Shown in pieces: positions 9,110 to 20,161 of a DNA stretch of 64,000 bases; positions within the stretch are counted from its first letter, which is position 1, and the number at the start of each line of letters is the position of its first letter. A model generated the notes under the pieces. That model did not search any database and was not told where the DNA came from. It saw nothing but the letters and a program-made list of their open reading frames with translations. Position numbers and translations under genes: made by a program. The DNA is from Marinilabilia salmonicolor (lineage in GTDB: Bacteria; Bacteroidota; Bacteroidia; Bacteroidales; Marinilabiliaceae), in the NCBI RefSeq assembly GCF_003003035.1, contig NZ_PVTS01000002.1, positions 62,001 through 126,000 of the forward strand. The letters are read 5' to 3'.

Positions 9110-12100
9110 ATGAAAAAAATTATTTCAATCCTCCTCGCCCTGATATTTGTTCAGATTGTATCTTCACAATCTAAAGTCTCCCTAAGAGAAGAACAAATGG
9201 TTTTGCCTACCTACCCGGTAGCCCCGGCGGATAAAAATCCAATATTCTTTAACAATGAAACTCATCAGGGAGCTGCCAAACACATCTATCCTTATGCCCT
9301 GAATGACACTTACCTTCATGAGCGTATTGAGAAAGCATATAAAGCATTAATCCTCGAAAACGATTACATCGAACTTTGCATTACACCCGAAATCGGGGGT
9401 AAACTTTATTATGCCACCGACAAAACCAATGGTTACAATTTTATTTACAAAAACGATGTGGTAAAACCATCCAACATCGGGATGACCGGAGCATGGGTCT
9501 CCGGAGGTATTGAATGGTGCGTGCTTCATCACCACAGGGCATCCACATTCCTCCCTGTCAATTATGATCTCCAGGAAAACGAGGATGGCAGTAAAACCAT
9601 CTGGATTGGGGAAACTGAACCTCGTCAACAGATAAGATGGACCATGGGAATCACAGCGTTTCCGGGAAAATCGTATTTTGAAGTCGAATTAAAAATTCAC
9701 AACGCCACCCCCTTCACCCACTCCTTCTTATACTGGGCCAATGTAGCAACCCACACCAATCAGGATTATCAAATACTGTTCCCACCAAGCGTTCAGTTGG
9801 CCACTTATCATGCAAAAAATGATTTCACGAGATGGCCTGTATCCACAGAGATTTATCGTGGGCAGGATTTTACGCAGGGCGTTGATATCAGCTATTGGAA
9901 AAACTCAAAGCGTTCCAACTCCTTTTTTGCACACAACCTGAAAGAGGATTTTATGGGAGGATATGACCATGGTCGTCAATCAGGAACCATACACGTGGGC
10001 AATCATCACATCAGCAAGGGTGCAAAAGTTTGGGAATGGGGTTCAGGACCACGGGGACAGGCAACGGAAGCCAGGCTCACAGAAAATGCCGGACCATACG
10101 TGGAAATAATGGTAGGAACTTACTCCGACAATCAACCGGACTATAGCTGGATAAAACCTTATGAAGTAAAAACCTCAAAACAATACTGGTATCCGGTAAA
10201 AGGCATCCAGGGCTTTAAGAATGCCAACAAAAAAGGGGCCGTCAACCTGGAAGAAAGGGATAACAACACCGTTTTTCTGGGGTATTACTCTACTCAGAAG
10301 ATCGAAACTGCCAAAATCATATTACAGAATGAGAACAACACCGTTTTTGAAGAAGAGGTCAGCATTTCGCCAGAAGCGGCCTTTTCCCAGTCAATAAAAC
10401 TGGATCGCCCATTCAAACTTACAAACCTTTACACCCAGTTGGTAAACACGAAAACAGGAGAAGTTCTGATATCGTATAAGCCCGAAATAAAAGAAAAGGT
10501 GGAAGAACTTCCGGAAATTGTGGAAGCCCCGGAAGAACCGGAAAACATTAAAACCGTTGAGGAACTCTTTTTGACAGGCAAAAGAATCGAACAGTTTCAT
10601 CATGCAACCTACCAGCCCCTGAATTACTATTGTGAAGCTCTGAAAAGAGACCCGGGCGACATCAGAACCAATACTGCAATAGGTAATATTCATCTTCAAA
10701 ATGGTAATTATTCAGAGGCCCGTGAATATCTGGGAAAAGCAATTGAGCGACTTACCAGAGACTATACCCGTCCCAAAGATGGTGAAGCGCTTTACCTCCA
10801 AGGGTTGACACTTAAAGCACTTGAAAGATATGAGGCAGCAACTGACACCTTGTACCGGGCCGCCTGGGATTATTCTTTCTCAGCTGCATCTTATCTGGAA
10901 CTGGCAAGGATTTCCACTTTGAAAGGAGACTTCCCCAAAGCAATTGAACAAATCAACGAATCTCTTGCTACCAATGCCCGAAACAACAGCGCGATTATTT
11001 TAAAAGCCGTTCTTTTGCGAAAAACAGGAAATGATGAAGTCGCAGAGCAAATTCTGAAGTCGCTACTCAACCAGGACCCACTCGATTTGAAAGCAGCAAA
11101 TGAGACTTACCTTCTTGCAAAAATGCAGGGAGATATAGAAAAAGCTGATGAAAAAAGATTGATGTTGGAACAAAACATGCGCAGTTTTGACCAGAATTAC
11201 CTTGATGTGGCCACTTCATATATCAACGATGGCTTACCGGATGAGGCGCAGGATATTCTTTCACGCTTTAACGGAACAAACCCCATTGTGGATTACTACC
11301 TTGGCTACCTTGAAATAGAGAAAGGTAATAAAACCAAAGCTGCAGACCATTTTAAAAAAGCAACTGCGCAATCGGTGGATTATGTTTTTCCTTTCCGCCT
11401 GCTAACCGTAAAAGTGCTCGAAAGTGCACTGGAACATGATTCTACTGATGGAAAAGCACTTTACTACCTCGGAAACATTTATTACCATCGAAATCAACGC
11501 GACAAAGCCATCAACTATTGGGAAGAGGCTGTAAAACACAATTGGGAACTGGCTGTAGCCCATCGGAATTTAGGATGGGCCTATTACAATCACCTGGACG
11601 ATGGAGAAAAAGCAATTTCAGCATACGAAGAAGCAATCAAACAACGCAAAGACCAAGCTATTTATTATGAAGAGCTGGATGAATTATATGAAATGAGCAA
11701 TGCATCCATCGACACCAGGCTGAAATTATTCGAAGGAAACCATAAAGTAGTATCCCATCGTGATGATGCTTTTGTTCGCCAGATTAAAGTTTTAACACTG
11801 GCAGGCAAAGCTGATAAAGCTGTAGAGTACCTTGATGGTAAAACATTCAGTTACCGGGAGGGTAGTTCAAGGACCCGTGACGTTGTAATAAATGCACATC
11901 TTGCATCCGGCCTGAAATGTCTGAAGGAAAACAAGCCCCGCAAGGCACTGGAAATGTTCACAAAAGCACAGGTCCCCGACGAGGAAGCCAGCGAAAGCAG
12001 AACAGGCAACAGAAATATTCAGGTGCACTTTTTAACCGGGCTGGCCCACTATAACTCAGGAGATAAGGCCAAAGCCGAAGAGTATTTCAACAAAGCAAAG

Positions 12101-12424
12101 GAACTGACGGCTCATCCATCCGAATTCGTCAGTTATTACAAGGCCAGTAGTTTACTAAAACTAGGTGAAAAAAATAAGGCGGAAAACATTCTCAACTCCA
12201 TGCTTGAGGAAGCCGAAGCACAATTTAAACAAAGCCCGAAAACGGATTTCTTCAACAAATTTGGTGCAGGTCAGGCTGAAAACGAACGGCTGTCTTATGC
12301 GTATTTATTAAAAGGCCTTGCTTACAAGGGTCTGGGAAAGACAGCCGCAGCCAAAGAAAACCTTCGCCGGGCCATTGATCTTTCAAAAAGTAATCTCTGG
12401 GCACAACTGGAGTTACCGATGTAA
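9110..12424 (+). CDS. DUF5107-like domain plus TPR repeat protein, exported
   Basis: The 1104-aa product begins with a type I signal peptide (MKKIISILLALIFVQIVSSQ). The ATG at 9110 is preferred over one at 9047 because AAAAGGA lies just before it and the signal peptide starts there. Residues about 30-340 resemble the DUF5107 family, which has a galactose-mutarotase-like fold: TPEIGGKLYYATDKTNGYNF at 92-111 and GGIEWCVLHHHRAST at 132-146. A beta-rich linker and a Glu/Pro-rich segment (about 455-480) lead to at least ten tetratricopeptide-like helical pairs to the C-terminus (for example GKALYYLGNIYYHRNQRDKA, AVAHRNLGWAYYNHLDDGEK). DUF5107 has no established activity that I can cite. A carbohydrate-binding or hydrolytic role is inferred from the fold and from its place between SusD and GH16. 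GH16 starts 32 nt downstream. Confidence 0.8.
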   Translation: MKKIISILLALIFVQIVSSQSKVSLREEQMVLPTYPVAPADKNPIFFNNETHQGAAKHIYPYALNDTYLHERIEKAYKALILENDYIELCITPEIGGKLYYATDKTNGYNFIYKNDVVKPSNIGMTGAWVSGGIEWCVLHHHRASTFLPVNYDLQENEDGSKTIWIGETEPRQQIRWTMGITAFPGKSYFEVELKIHNATPFTHSFLYWANVATHTNQDYQILFPPSVQLATYHAKNDFTRWPVSTEIYRGQDFTQGVDISYWKNSKRSNSFFAHNLKEDFMGGYDHGRQSGTIHVGNHHISKGAKVWEWGSGPRGQATEARLTENAGPYVEIMVGTYSDNQPDYSWIKPYEVKTSKQYWYPVKGIQGFKNANKKGAVNLEERDNNTVFLGYYSTQKIETAKIILQNENNTVFEEEVSISPEAAFSQSIKLDRPFKLTNLYTQLVNTKTGEVLISYKPEIKEKVEELPEIVEAPEEPENIKTVEELFLTGKRIEQFHHATYQPLNYYCEALKRDPGDIRTNTAIGNIHLQNGNYSEAREYLGKAIERLTRDYTRPKDGEALYLQGLTLKALERYEAATDTLYRAAWDYSFSAASYLELARISTLKGDFPKAIEQINESLATNARNNSAIILKAVLLRKTGNDEVAEQILKSLLNQDPLDLKAANETYLLAKMQGDIEKADEKRLMLEQNMRSFDQNYLDVATSYINDGLPDEAQDILSRFNGTNPIVDYYLGYLEIEKGNKTKAADHFKKATAQSVDYVFPFRLLTVKVLESALEHDSTDGKALYYLGNIYYHRNQRDKAINYWEEAVKHNWELAVAHRNLGWAYYNHLDDGEKAISAYEEAIKQRKDQAIYYEELDELYEMSNASIDTRLKLFEGNHKVVSHRDDAFVRQIKVLTLAGKADKAVEYLDGKTFSYREGSSRTRDVVINAHLASGLKCLKENKPRKALEMFTKAQVPDEEASESRTGNRNIQVHFLTGLAHYNSGDKAKAEEYFNKAKELTAHPSEFVSYYKASSLLKLGEKNKAENILNSMLEEAEAQFKQSPKTDFFNKFGAGQAENERLSYAYLLKGLAYKGLGKTAAAKENLRRAIDLSKSNLWAQLELPM

Positions 12425-12456
12425 AAACCATATTAACCAACTTAAAATGAAGAAGG

Positions 12457-14046
12457 ATGAAAAACAAATGGATTATTCTGTTTTGTGTAGTTTCATTATT
12501 TGGATGCGAAAATAAAGAACTTGAAACTACCAACACAACATCAGTTGAACAAACAAGCCAACCACAAAGTGAGAACAACATCTTAAAATCGGCCGGAAAC
12601 TTCCAATTGGCCTGGCAGGACGATTTTAATGAATCCTCACTTGATGAGAACAAATGGAGTCGAATACCAGTGGGAGCTCCGGATTGGAAAAACTACATGA
12701 CCACCGATGATCAGGTATTTGAACTGTCTGACGGATATCTATATCTAAAGGGCATAACTAATCCTGATACCCAGGCTGATCCAAGACCCTATTTAACGGG
12801 AGGTGTCTGGACCCGGGGGAAGTTCAATTTCACTTACGGAAAAGTAGAGGTTCGGGCAAAAATGGAGGCAGCTCAAGGCTGTTGGCCGGCTATATGGCTT
12901 CTGGGAAGTACCAGCGAGTATGGCGGCTGGCCTGATTATGGAGAAATTGACCTTATGGAACACCTCAACTTTGACAACTTTATTTACAGTACAATCCACA
13001 GCAACACAAAAAGTTCGCCCAGTAGTAAAACTGCAGCGGTTAACACTGGTGAATTTAACGTTTACGGAGCTGAATGGTATCCTGACAGAATAGTATTCAC
13101 AATAAATGGGACTACAACATTTACCTATTACAAAGAAACGGGAGCAGATTGGAGACAATGGCCATTCGACAGGGCTTTTCATATTATTTTATCCCAACAA
13201 CTGGGTGGAAGCTGGGTTGGAAATGTCAATGCAAGCCATTTACCGGTTGATTTTATCATAGACTTTGTAAAATACTACGAGTATATTCCTAATCCGACCC
13301 CCCCATCAGGAGATAATCAGCTTATCAAAATTCAAATGAATGGGAATACCGTTAATTCTTGGGATCACCTGACAGAAGTAACATTAATTCATGAAGGTAC
13401 AGAATACAATCTCCCAGTGGGACATAATGCTCCATCTTTATTGGGAGATGGGATAGGAATAAATGGTGCTTCCTCGAACTTCTATGGTTTGAATGAAAAC
13501 GGATTGTTAGAAATAGATCTGGGACAAGGTTATGAATTTGATGCTGTCAAGTTAGGAGTCTATAATGGAGATGGTCGTACTTACCCTAATGTCGAAGTAT
13601 CCACTTCTTCTGATGGATCGGCCTATAGTATCCCAGTTATTCAGGATGTACAAAGCCATGCCACATTCACATTAAATCCGATTCCTAACCAGTATATTAA
13701 GATACAAATGCACGGCAGTACAGCCAATATGTGGAGTCACTTAACCGAAGTCACGCTTATTCAAGATGGGACTGAATTTGTTATGCCTGCAGGTCATGAT
13801 GCACCGTCAGTATTAGGAGATGGCATAGGCGTAAACGGAGCAAGCACGGGCTATTTTGGACTAGATTCCAGCGGATTACTGCTCATAAATCTGGGACAGG
13901 CTGTTCTTTTTGATTCGCTCAAATTAGGTGTTTATAACGGAGGGGTTCGTACGTATGAGGATGTAGAGGTATCTCTTTCCTCTGACGGAGTTAACTACGG
14001 ACTGATTGAAACTCATGATGTGCAAAATTATCAGGTATTCTTTTAA
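12457..14046 (+). CDS. GH16-family endo-glycosidase lipoprotein with two C-terminal repeat modules
   Basis: The 529-aa lipoprotein (lipobox LFGC, Cys17, followed by Glu) has a GH16 domain at about residues 48-278. The catalytic motif GEIDLMEH gives nucleophile Glu163, Asp165 and acid/base Glu168, the EIDxME form found in the laminarinase-like branch. That branch also contains the mucin O-glycanases cutting poly-LacNAc in Bacteroides and Akkermansia. Substrate assignment to LacNAc rather than to laminarin or agar is inferred from the PUL. After a short Pro-rich linker come two ~120-aa tandem copies of one module (about 288-405 and 407-529; shared patterns IKIQM.G.T.N.W.HLTEVTLI, LGDGIG.NGAS, LKLGVYNG). 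They are probably carbohydrate-binding, but I do not recognise the family. It is the only likely endo-acting enzyme in the locus. Confidence 0.93.
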   Translation: MKNKWIILFCVVSLFGCENKELETTNTTSVEQTSQPQSENNILKSAGNFQLAWQDDFNESSLDENKWSRIPVGAPDWKNYMTTDDQVFELSDGYLYLKGITNPDTQADPRPYLTGGVWTRGKFNFTYGKVEVRAKMEAAQGCWPAIWLLGSTSEYGGWPDYGEIDLMEHLNFDNFIYSTIHSNTKSSPSSKTAAVNTGEFNVYGAEWYPDRIVFTINGTTTFTYYKETGADWRQWPFDRAFHIILSQQLGGSWVGNVNASHLPVDFIIDFVKYYEYIPNPTPPSGDNQLIKIQMNGNTVNSWDHLTEVTLIHEGTEYNLPVGHNAPSLLGDGIGINGASSNFYGLNENGLLEIDLGQGYEFDAVKLGVYNGDGRTYPNVEVSTSSDGSAYSIPVIQDVQSHATFTLNPIPNQYIKIQMHGSTANMWSHLTEVTLIQDGTEFVMPAGHDAPSVLGDGIGVNGASTGYFGLDSSGLLLINLGQAVLFDSLKLGVYNGGVRTYEDVEVSLSSDGVNYGLIETHDVQNYQVFF

Positions 14047-14208
14047 ATAAAGTAATCACCTATGTTTTGAACCTTGATGAAAGCTCCTGTTTTTGACAAA
14101 AGTGGCAATTGGAAAACTTTGAGAAGTTTGACTTTTTAAGGTTCTAAGTGTTTTGTCCTATAAAACTAATATCGAATTGCAGGTTTTCAATGAATGAGTA
14201 ATAAAAAA

Positions 14209-14241
14209 GAAATGAGGCAATACAATATGCAGCCTCATTTC
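14209..14241. terminator. Bidirectional terminator between GH16 and GH110
   Basis: GAAATGAGGC (14209-14218) pairs with GCCTCATTTC (14232-14241). Flanking A- and T-runs make it usable from both strands, matching the convergent gene ends. Confidence 0.8.
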
Positions 14242-14253
14242 TTTTTCTTTCAT

Positions 14254-16104
14254 TCAATCCTCTAATTTCACGGCTCCATCTTCCGACAATTCCACCCTCA
14301 CATCATCTTCTCTGCTCAATCCCTCTTCAAACTCATTGCCTTCAATCAGCACATTATCCACTTTCTCAAAAAAGAAGATGTGCTCATTCCAGTGAAAGGG
14401 ATCAAAAGCATTGTTGTAGGTAATGGTATTGTTTCGGAATTGTAGTCCGTCGGTTGACTTAGCATACAGCAATGGCCGGTCAAACATCTCGAAAGTATTG
14501 TTTTCGATGACAATGCCCGAATGAAAAAATTTCTCCTGCTCCTCTAAGTTTGGAATTTCAGGATAGATGGAGATGACCGCATTGGTAAATTGATAGTTGG
14601 CTGACAGTGCATTCACAAATTTGTTATTCCGTATAATCACTTCTCTGCAGGATCCGGTCTCGTACCATCCATTGCAATCGCCGCAAAGCAAGATTGCGGT
14701 CCCATGGGTGTGATCAAACAAGTTGTTTTCACAAATCACCTTTTTGGGCGTGCTGAATAAAGTTCCCCTTGCCCGATTGTTTCGGATGGTATTGCCAGAG
14801 AATAACACTTCCGGAGTCCAGGTCAGATTCTCAATGCCATATGCTCCCTCTCCGGAAATCTCTTTTGGCAAAGAATCATTAAAAACAATCTCAAACTCTT
14901 TGGCCCCAAAATAAGTTGGGCGGTCAAGGGCCCGAATCTCCTTTATGGTATTCACATGATTACCCACAAGCTCCATTTTTTCTGATTCCACAAACTGTAC
15001 ACTATCTCCGGGCTCTCCCCATTTAAACCCCCAGGCCTGAGGGTGCATATAGCGGGCATGCAGAATATTGTCAGCGGGTCGCTCAAAAACTTTCAGGTAA
15101 GTTCCATGCACATTGATGGCATCATCCGCCATTCCTTCGTAAAGACCGTTTTTAGAAATAATGGTCCCTTTACATGCCGAAAAATGCGTGGCATCTGCCT
15201 GTGTTGTGAAATAGCGTGGGTCCTCCTCCCCCTTCAGACAAACATTAAACCCTTCAAGTGTGATGTTTTCGCTCATTTGCGCCAGCAAGCCCATACCCTC
15301 GGCATAATGAACAGTCACATTCTCCAGCACACTGTTTTTACTTTCATTGATGAAAATTCCGGGGGTTGGGCGATAATAGGTGCGCAAGGCATATCTTTCT
15401 CCCGGAGAAGTAACATTTACCTGATTCCACCCCTCAATCCTGAAGGTATCCGGAGCAATTTCTGTTACCGACTCCGGATTAAAGCTCACATCACCGCGCC
15501 TGTAGGAAAGTCGTTTATCTTCCCTGAAAGCCATCGAAACAAAAGGCCGATACTCATAACCTTCCCCGAGAACTACCAGCTTTCCTTCTTCAATCCTGTA
15601 ATTCTCCCCCGGACAAATCGTGGCCTCAAGCACATCACTTTCTTTATCAACCTCCAGAATTTCAAGTTGTCGTAAAGCAGGAACTTCAAAATCAACAGAA
15701 AAGTTCTTCAAGGTAACATTCTCACATCCCGATAGTGCAAATGGGATCATCCGACCGTGAAAAACAAATTCAGACCCCTGACCATCAATGGTAACATTTT
15801 TTAAGTTCTCCAGTGCAAAGACAACCCGTTTGGGATTCACCTGATCATGATTGGAAATGTAGTATTCCCGCACAAAAGAACTGTTTTCATAAAAATCATA
15901 CCTCCCTTTGGGAAAAGTGATGGTTACCTCCTCCTCATTGCTTCGCTCCCTGAGAGATCCTACCATCTTTGCCGCTGCCGGAGAAGAATTTTCAGTCTTA
16001 CTTTGCATAAACTGCCGGAACGACAACTCATTTTCCTTCTCCTGCCCGCAACCGATCATGAAATAAGCAATGAATAAAAACAATATTACTTTTTTGGTTC
16101 TCAT
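14254..16104 (-). CDS. GH110 alpha-1,3-galactosidase (blood-group-B type), lipoprotein
   Basis: The 616-aa product has a lipobox MIGC (Cys19) and a right-handed beta-helix with many N-rich coils (NVTLKNFSVDF, SVLENVTVHYAEGMG, ITLEGFNVCL). It matches GH110: TTQADATHFSACKG (Asp304) and YEGMADDAINVHGTYLK (Asp327, Asp328). The 23-residue spacing equals that of the catalytic aspartates reported for the Bacteroides enzyme (D321, D344/D345). GH110 enzymes invert and remove terminal alpha-1,3-galactose. Some require the fucosylated B antigen and others also accept linear alpha-Gal; the subfamily cannot be told here. It is the only PUL gene on the - strand and diverges from GH2 across a 661-nt gap, so it must have its own promoter. 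Confidence 0.93.
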   Translation of the reverse strand: MRTKKVILFLFIAYFMIGCGQEKENELSFRQFMQSKTENSSPAAAKMVGSLRERSNEEEVTITFPKGRYDFYENSSFVREYYISNHDQVNPKRVVFALENLKNVTIDGQGSEFVFHGRMIPFALSGCENVTLKNFSVDFEVPALRQLEILEVDKESDVLEATICPGENYRIEEGKLVVLGEGYEYRPFVSMAFREDKRLSYRRGDVSFNPESVTEIAPDTFRIEGWNQVNVTSPGERYALRTYYRPTPGIFINESKNSVLENVTVHYAEGMGLLAQMSENITLEGFNVCLKGEEDPRYFTTQADATHFSACKGTIISKNGLYEGMADDAINVHGTYLKVFERPADNILHARYMHPQAWGFKWGEPGDSVQFVESEKMELVGNHVNTIKEIRALDRPTYFGAKEFEIVFNDSLPKEISGEGAYGIENLTWTPEVLFSGNTIRNNRARGTLFSTPKKVICENNLFDHTHGTAILLCGDCNGWYETGSCREVIIRNNKFVNALSANYQFTNAVISIYPEIPNLEEQEKFFHSGIVIENNTFEMFDRPLLYAKSTDGLQFRNNTITYNNAFDPFHWNEHIFFFEKVDNVLIEGNEFEEGLSREDDVRVELSEDGAVKLED

Positions 16105-16609
16105 ATTTCAAAATGTTAATTCTAATATAATATTACATACAATTATTTCAATTTAGCTAAAGTTTGGAATACAACCTCATTCCGGTATTTCAATTAGTCC
16201 TTCTCATACAATTTCTAAAAAACATTAGAAGATTTTGCAAAAAAACCACTCATCCAATGATTACATTTGCTAAGGTTCTTTTGTTATTTTTGTAAAAAAG
16301 TGGAATTAGTTTGTTTATTTTTTATCAGATCGTTGGACAAGCTAATTCCGGAATCATCTGATATAAAAAAAAAAAGACCCTTCATTTCAACCTGTCGCCC
16401 AAATATCAATCAATGAAAACTTTATATTTTTTCATTGTTATTGTTTTTTGGTAAAATTAATTCTTATTTTTGGCATTATGTAATACATATTCTGGATCAA
16501 AAATAATCATTAACGAACAAAAACACAATTTCAGGTTTAAAGCTAGGCAGAAAACAATTCATGAATCCTCCACAAATCCATGCACAATTGAAAAATAAAA
16601 TAACTATAA
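16105..16609. other. Divergent promoter region between GH110 and GH2
   Basis: This A/T-rich gap carries several TATTTTTG sequences (for example near 16284 and 16466) of the TAnnTTTG type, but none has a TTTG box at the ideal distance. Promoters for both GH110 and GH2 are expected here. No ORF with protein-like content is seen. Confidence 0.5.
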
Positions 16610-16647
16610 AACGACTCCCGATTAGTCGGGACGAGTTCCATTAGACC
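16610..16647 (+). promoter_or_regulatory. Structured leader element, copy 1 (upstream of GH2)
   Basis: The order is AAC (16610-16612), GA, C, TCCCGA, loop TTAG, TCGGGA, C, GA (16633-16634), GTT (16635-16637), CCATTAGACC. AAC pairs with GTT, the two GA dinucleotides face each other, and TCCCGA pairs with TCGGGA. An ATG follows at 16670, 22 nt after the element, and opens a 13-codon frame rather than GH2. The outer parts and the tail match copies 2-4, while the inner stem sequence is different. Confidence 0.6.
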
Positions 16648-16673
16648 TTCACAATCAAATTTTATACTAATGA

Positions 16674-16740
16674 AACGAGCATGGCAACGGTTGCCTCAAA
16701 AGAGAATGTAAACAATCAACCATGCGAGTTCCATCAGACC
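16674..16740 (+). promoter_or_regulatory. Structured leader element, copy 2 (GH2 leader)
   Basis: AAC (16674-16676), GA, GCATG (16679-16683), a hairpin GGCAA-CGG-TTGCC, a ~27-nt loop, CATGC (16721-16725), GA, GTT (16728-16730), CCATCAGACC. GH2 starts at 16766, 25 nt further on. Counted from the ATG at 16670, the 96-nt unit is almost identical to copy 4 (two substitutions noticed). It contains a 13-codon frame encoding MKRAWQRLPQKRM. Confidence 0.65.
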
Positions 16741-16750
16741 AATAACTTAG

Positions 16751-19933
<3,183 letters not shown>

Positions 19934-19937
19934 GTAA

Positions 19938-20004
19938 AACGAGCATGGCAATGATTGCCTCAAAAGAATATGTATAAGTTCTTGCATGCGAGTTCCATCC
20001 GACC
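19938..20004 (+). promoter_or_regulatory. Structured leader element, copy 3 (GH29 leader)
   Basis: AAC (19938-19940), GA, GCATG (19943-19947), hairpin GGCAA-TGA-TTGCC, a different loop, CATGC (19985-19989), GA, GTT (19992-19994), CCATCCGACC. It begins 5 nt after the GH2 stop. An ATG at 20027 is 22 nt after the element and in frame with GH29. The hairpin stem is kept while its loop changes from CGG to TGA. The 13-codon frame of copies 2 and 4 is lost because ATG has become GTA. Confidence 0.6.
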
Positions 20005-20037
20005 TTGAAAAATTAATTTTATACTGATGAAAGGCAG

Positions 20038-20064
20038 GGAGTACCGGAGAAATACCGGTACTCC
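20038..20064 (+). repeat. Perfect 10-bp hairpin in the GH29 leader
   Basis: GGAGTACCGG (20038-20047) pairs exactly with CCGGTACTCC (20055-20064) around AGAAATA. It falls between the leader element and the GH29 signal peptide and is followed by TATTAAAA, so attenuation or processing is possible. Confidence 0.65.
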
Positions 20065-20161
20065 TATTAAAATCCTTAGTCATGAAAAAAATTACTGCAC
20101 TCAAAAAAACCGGTCAAGGTTTACTCGGCGTGTCTTTCATTACCACACAAAAATATGTCAC

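Noticed and set aside
14723-16077. Open frames on the + strand across GH110
   Set aside because: They are antisense shadows of a clearly conserved GH110 gene on the - strand.
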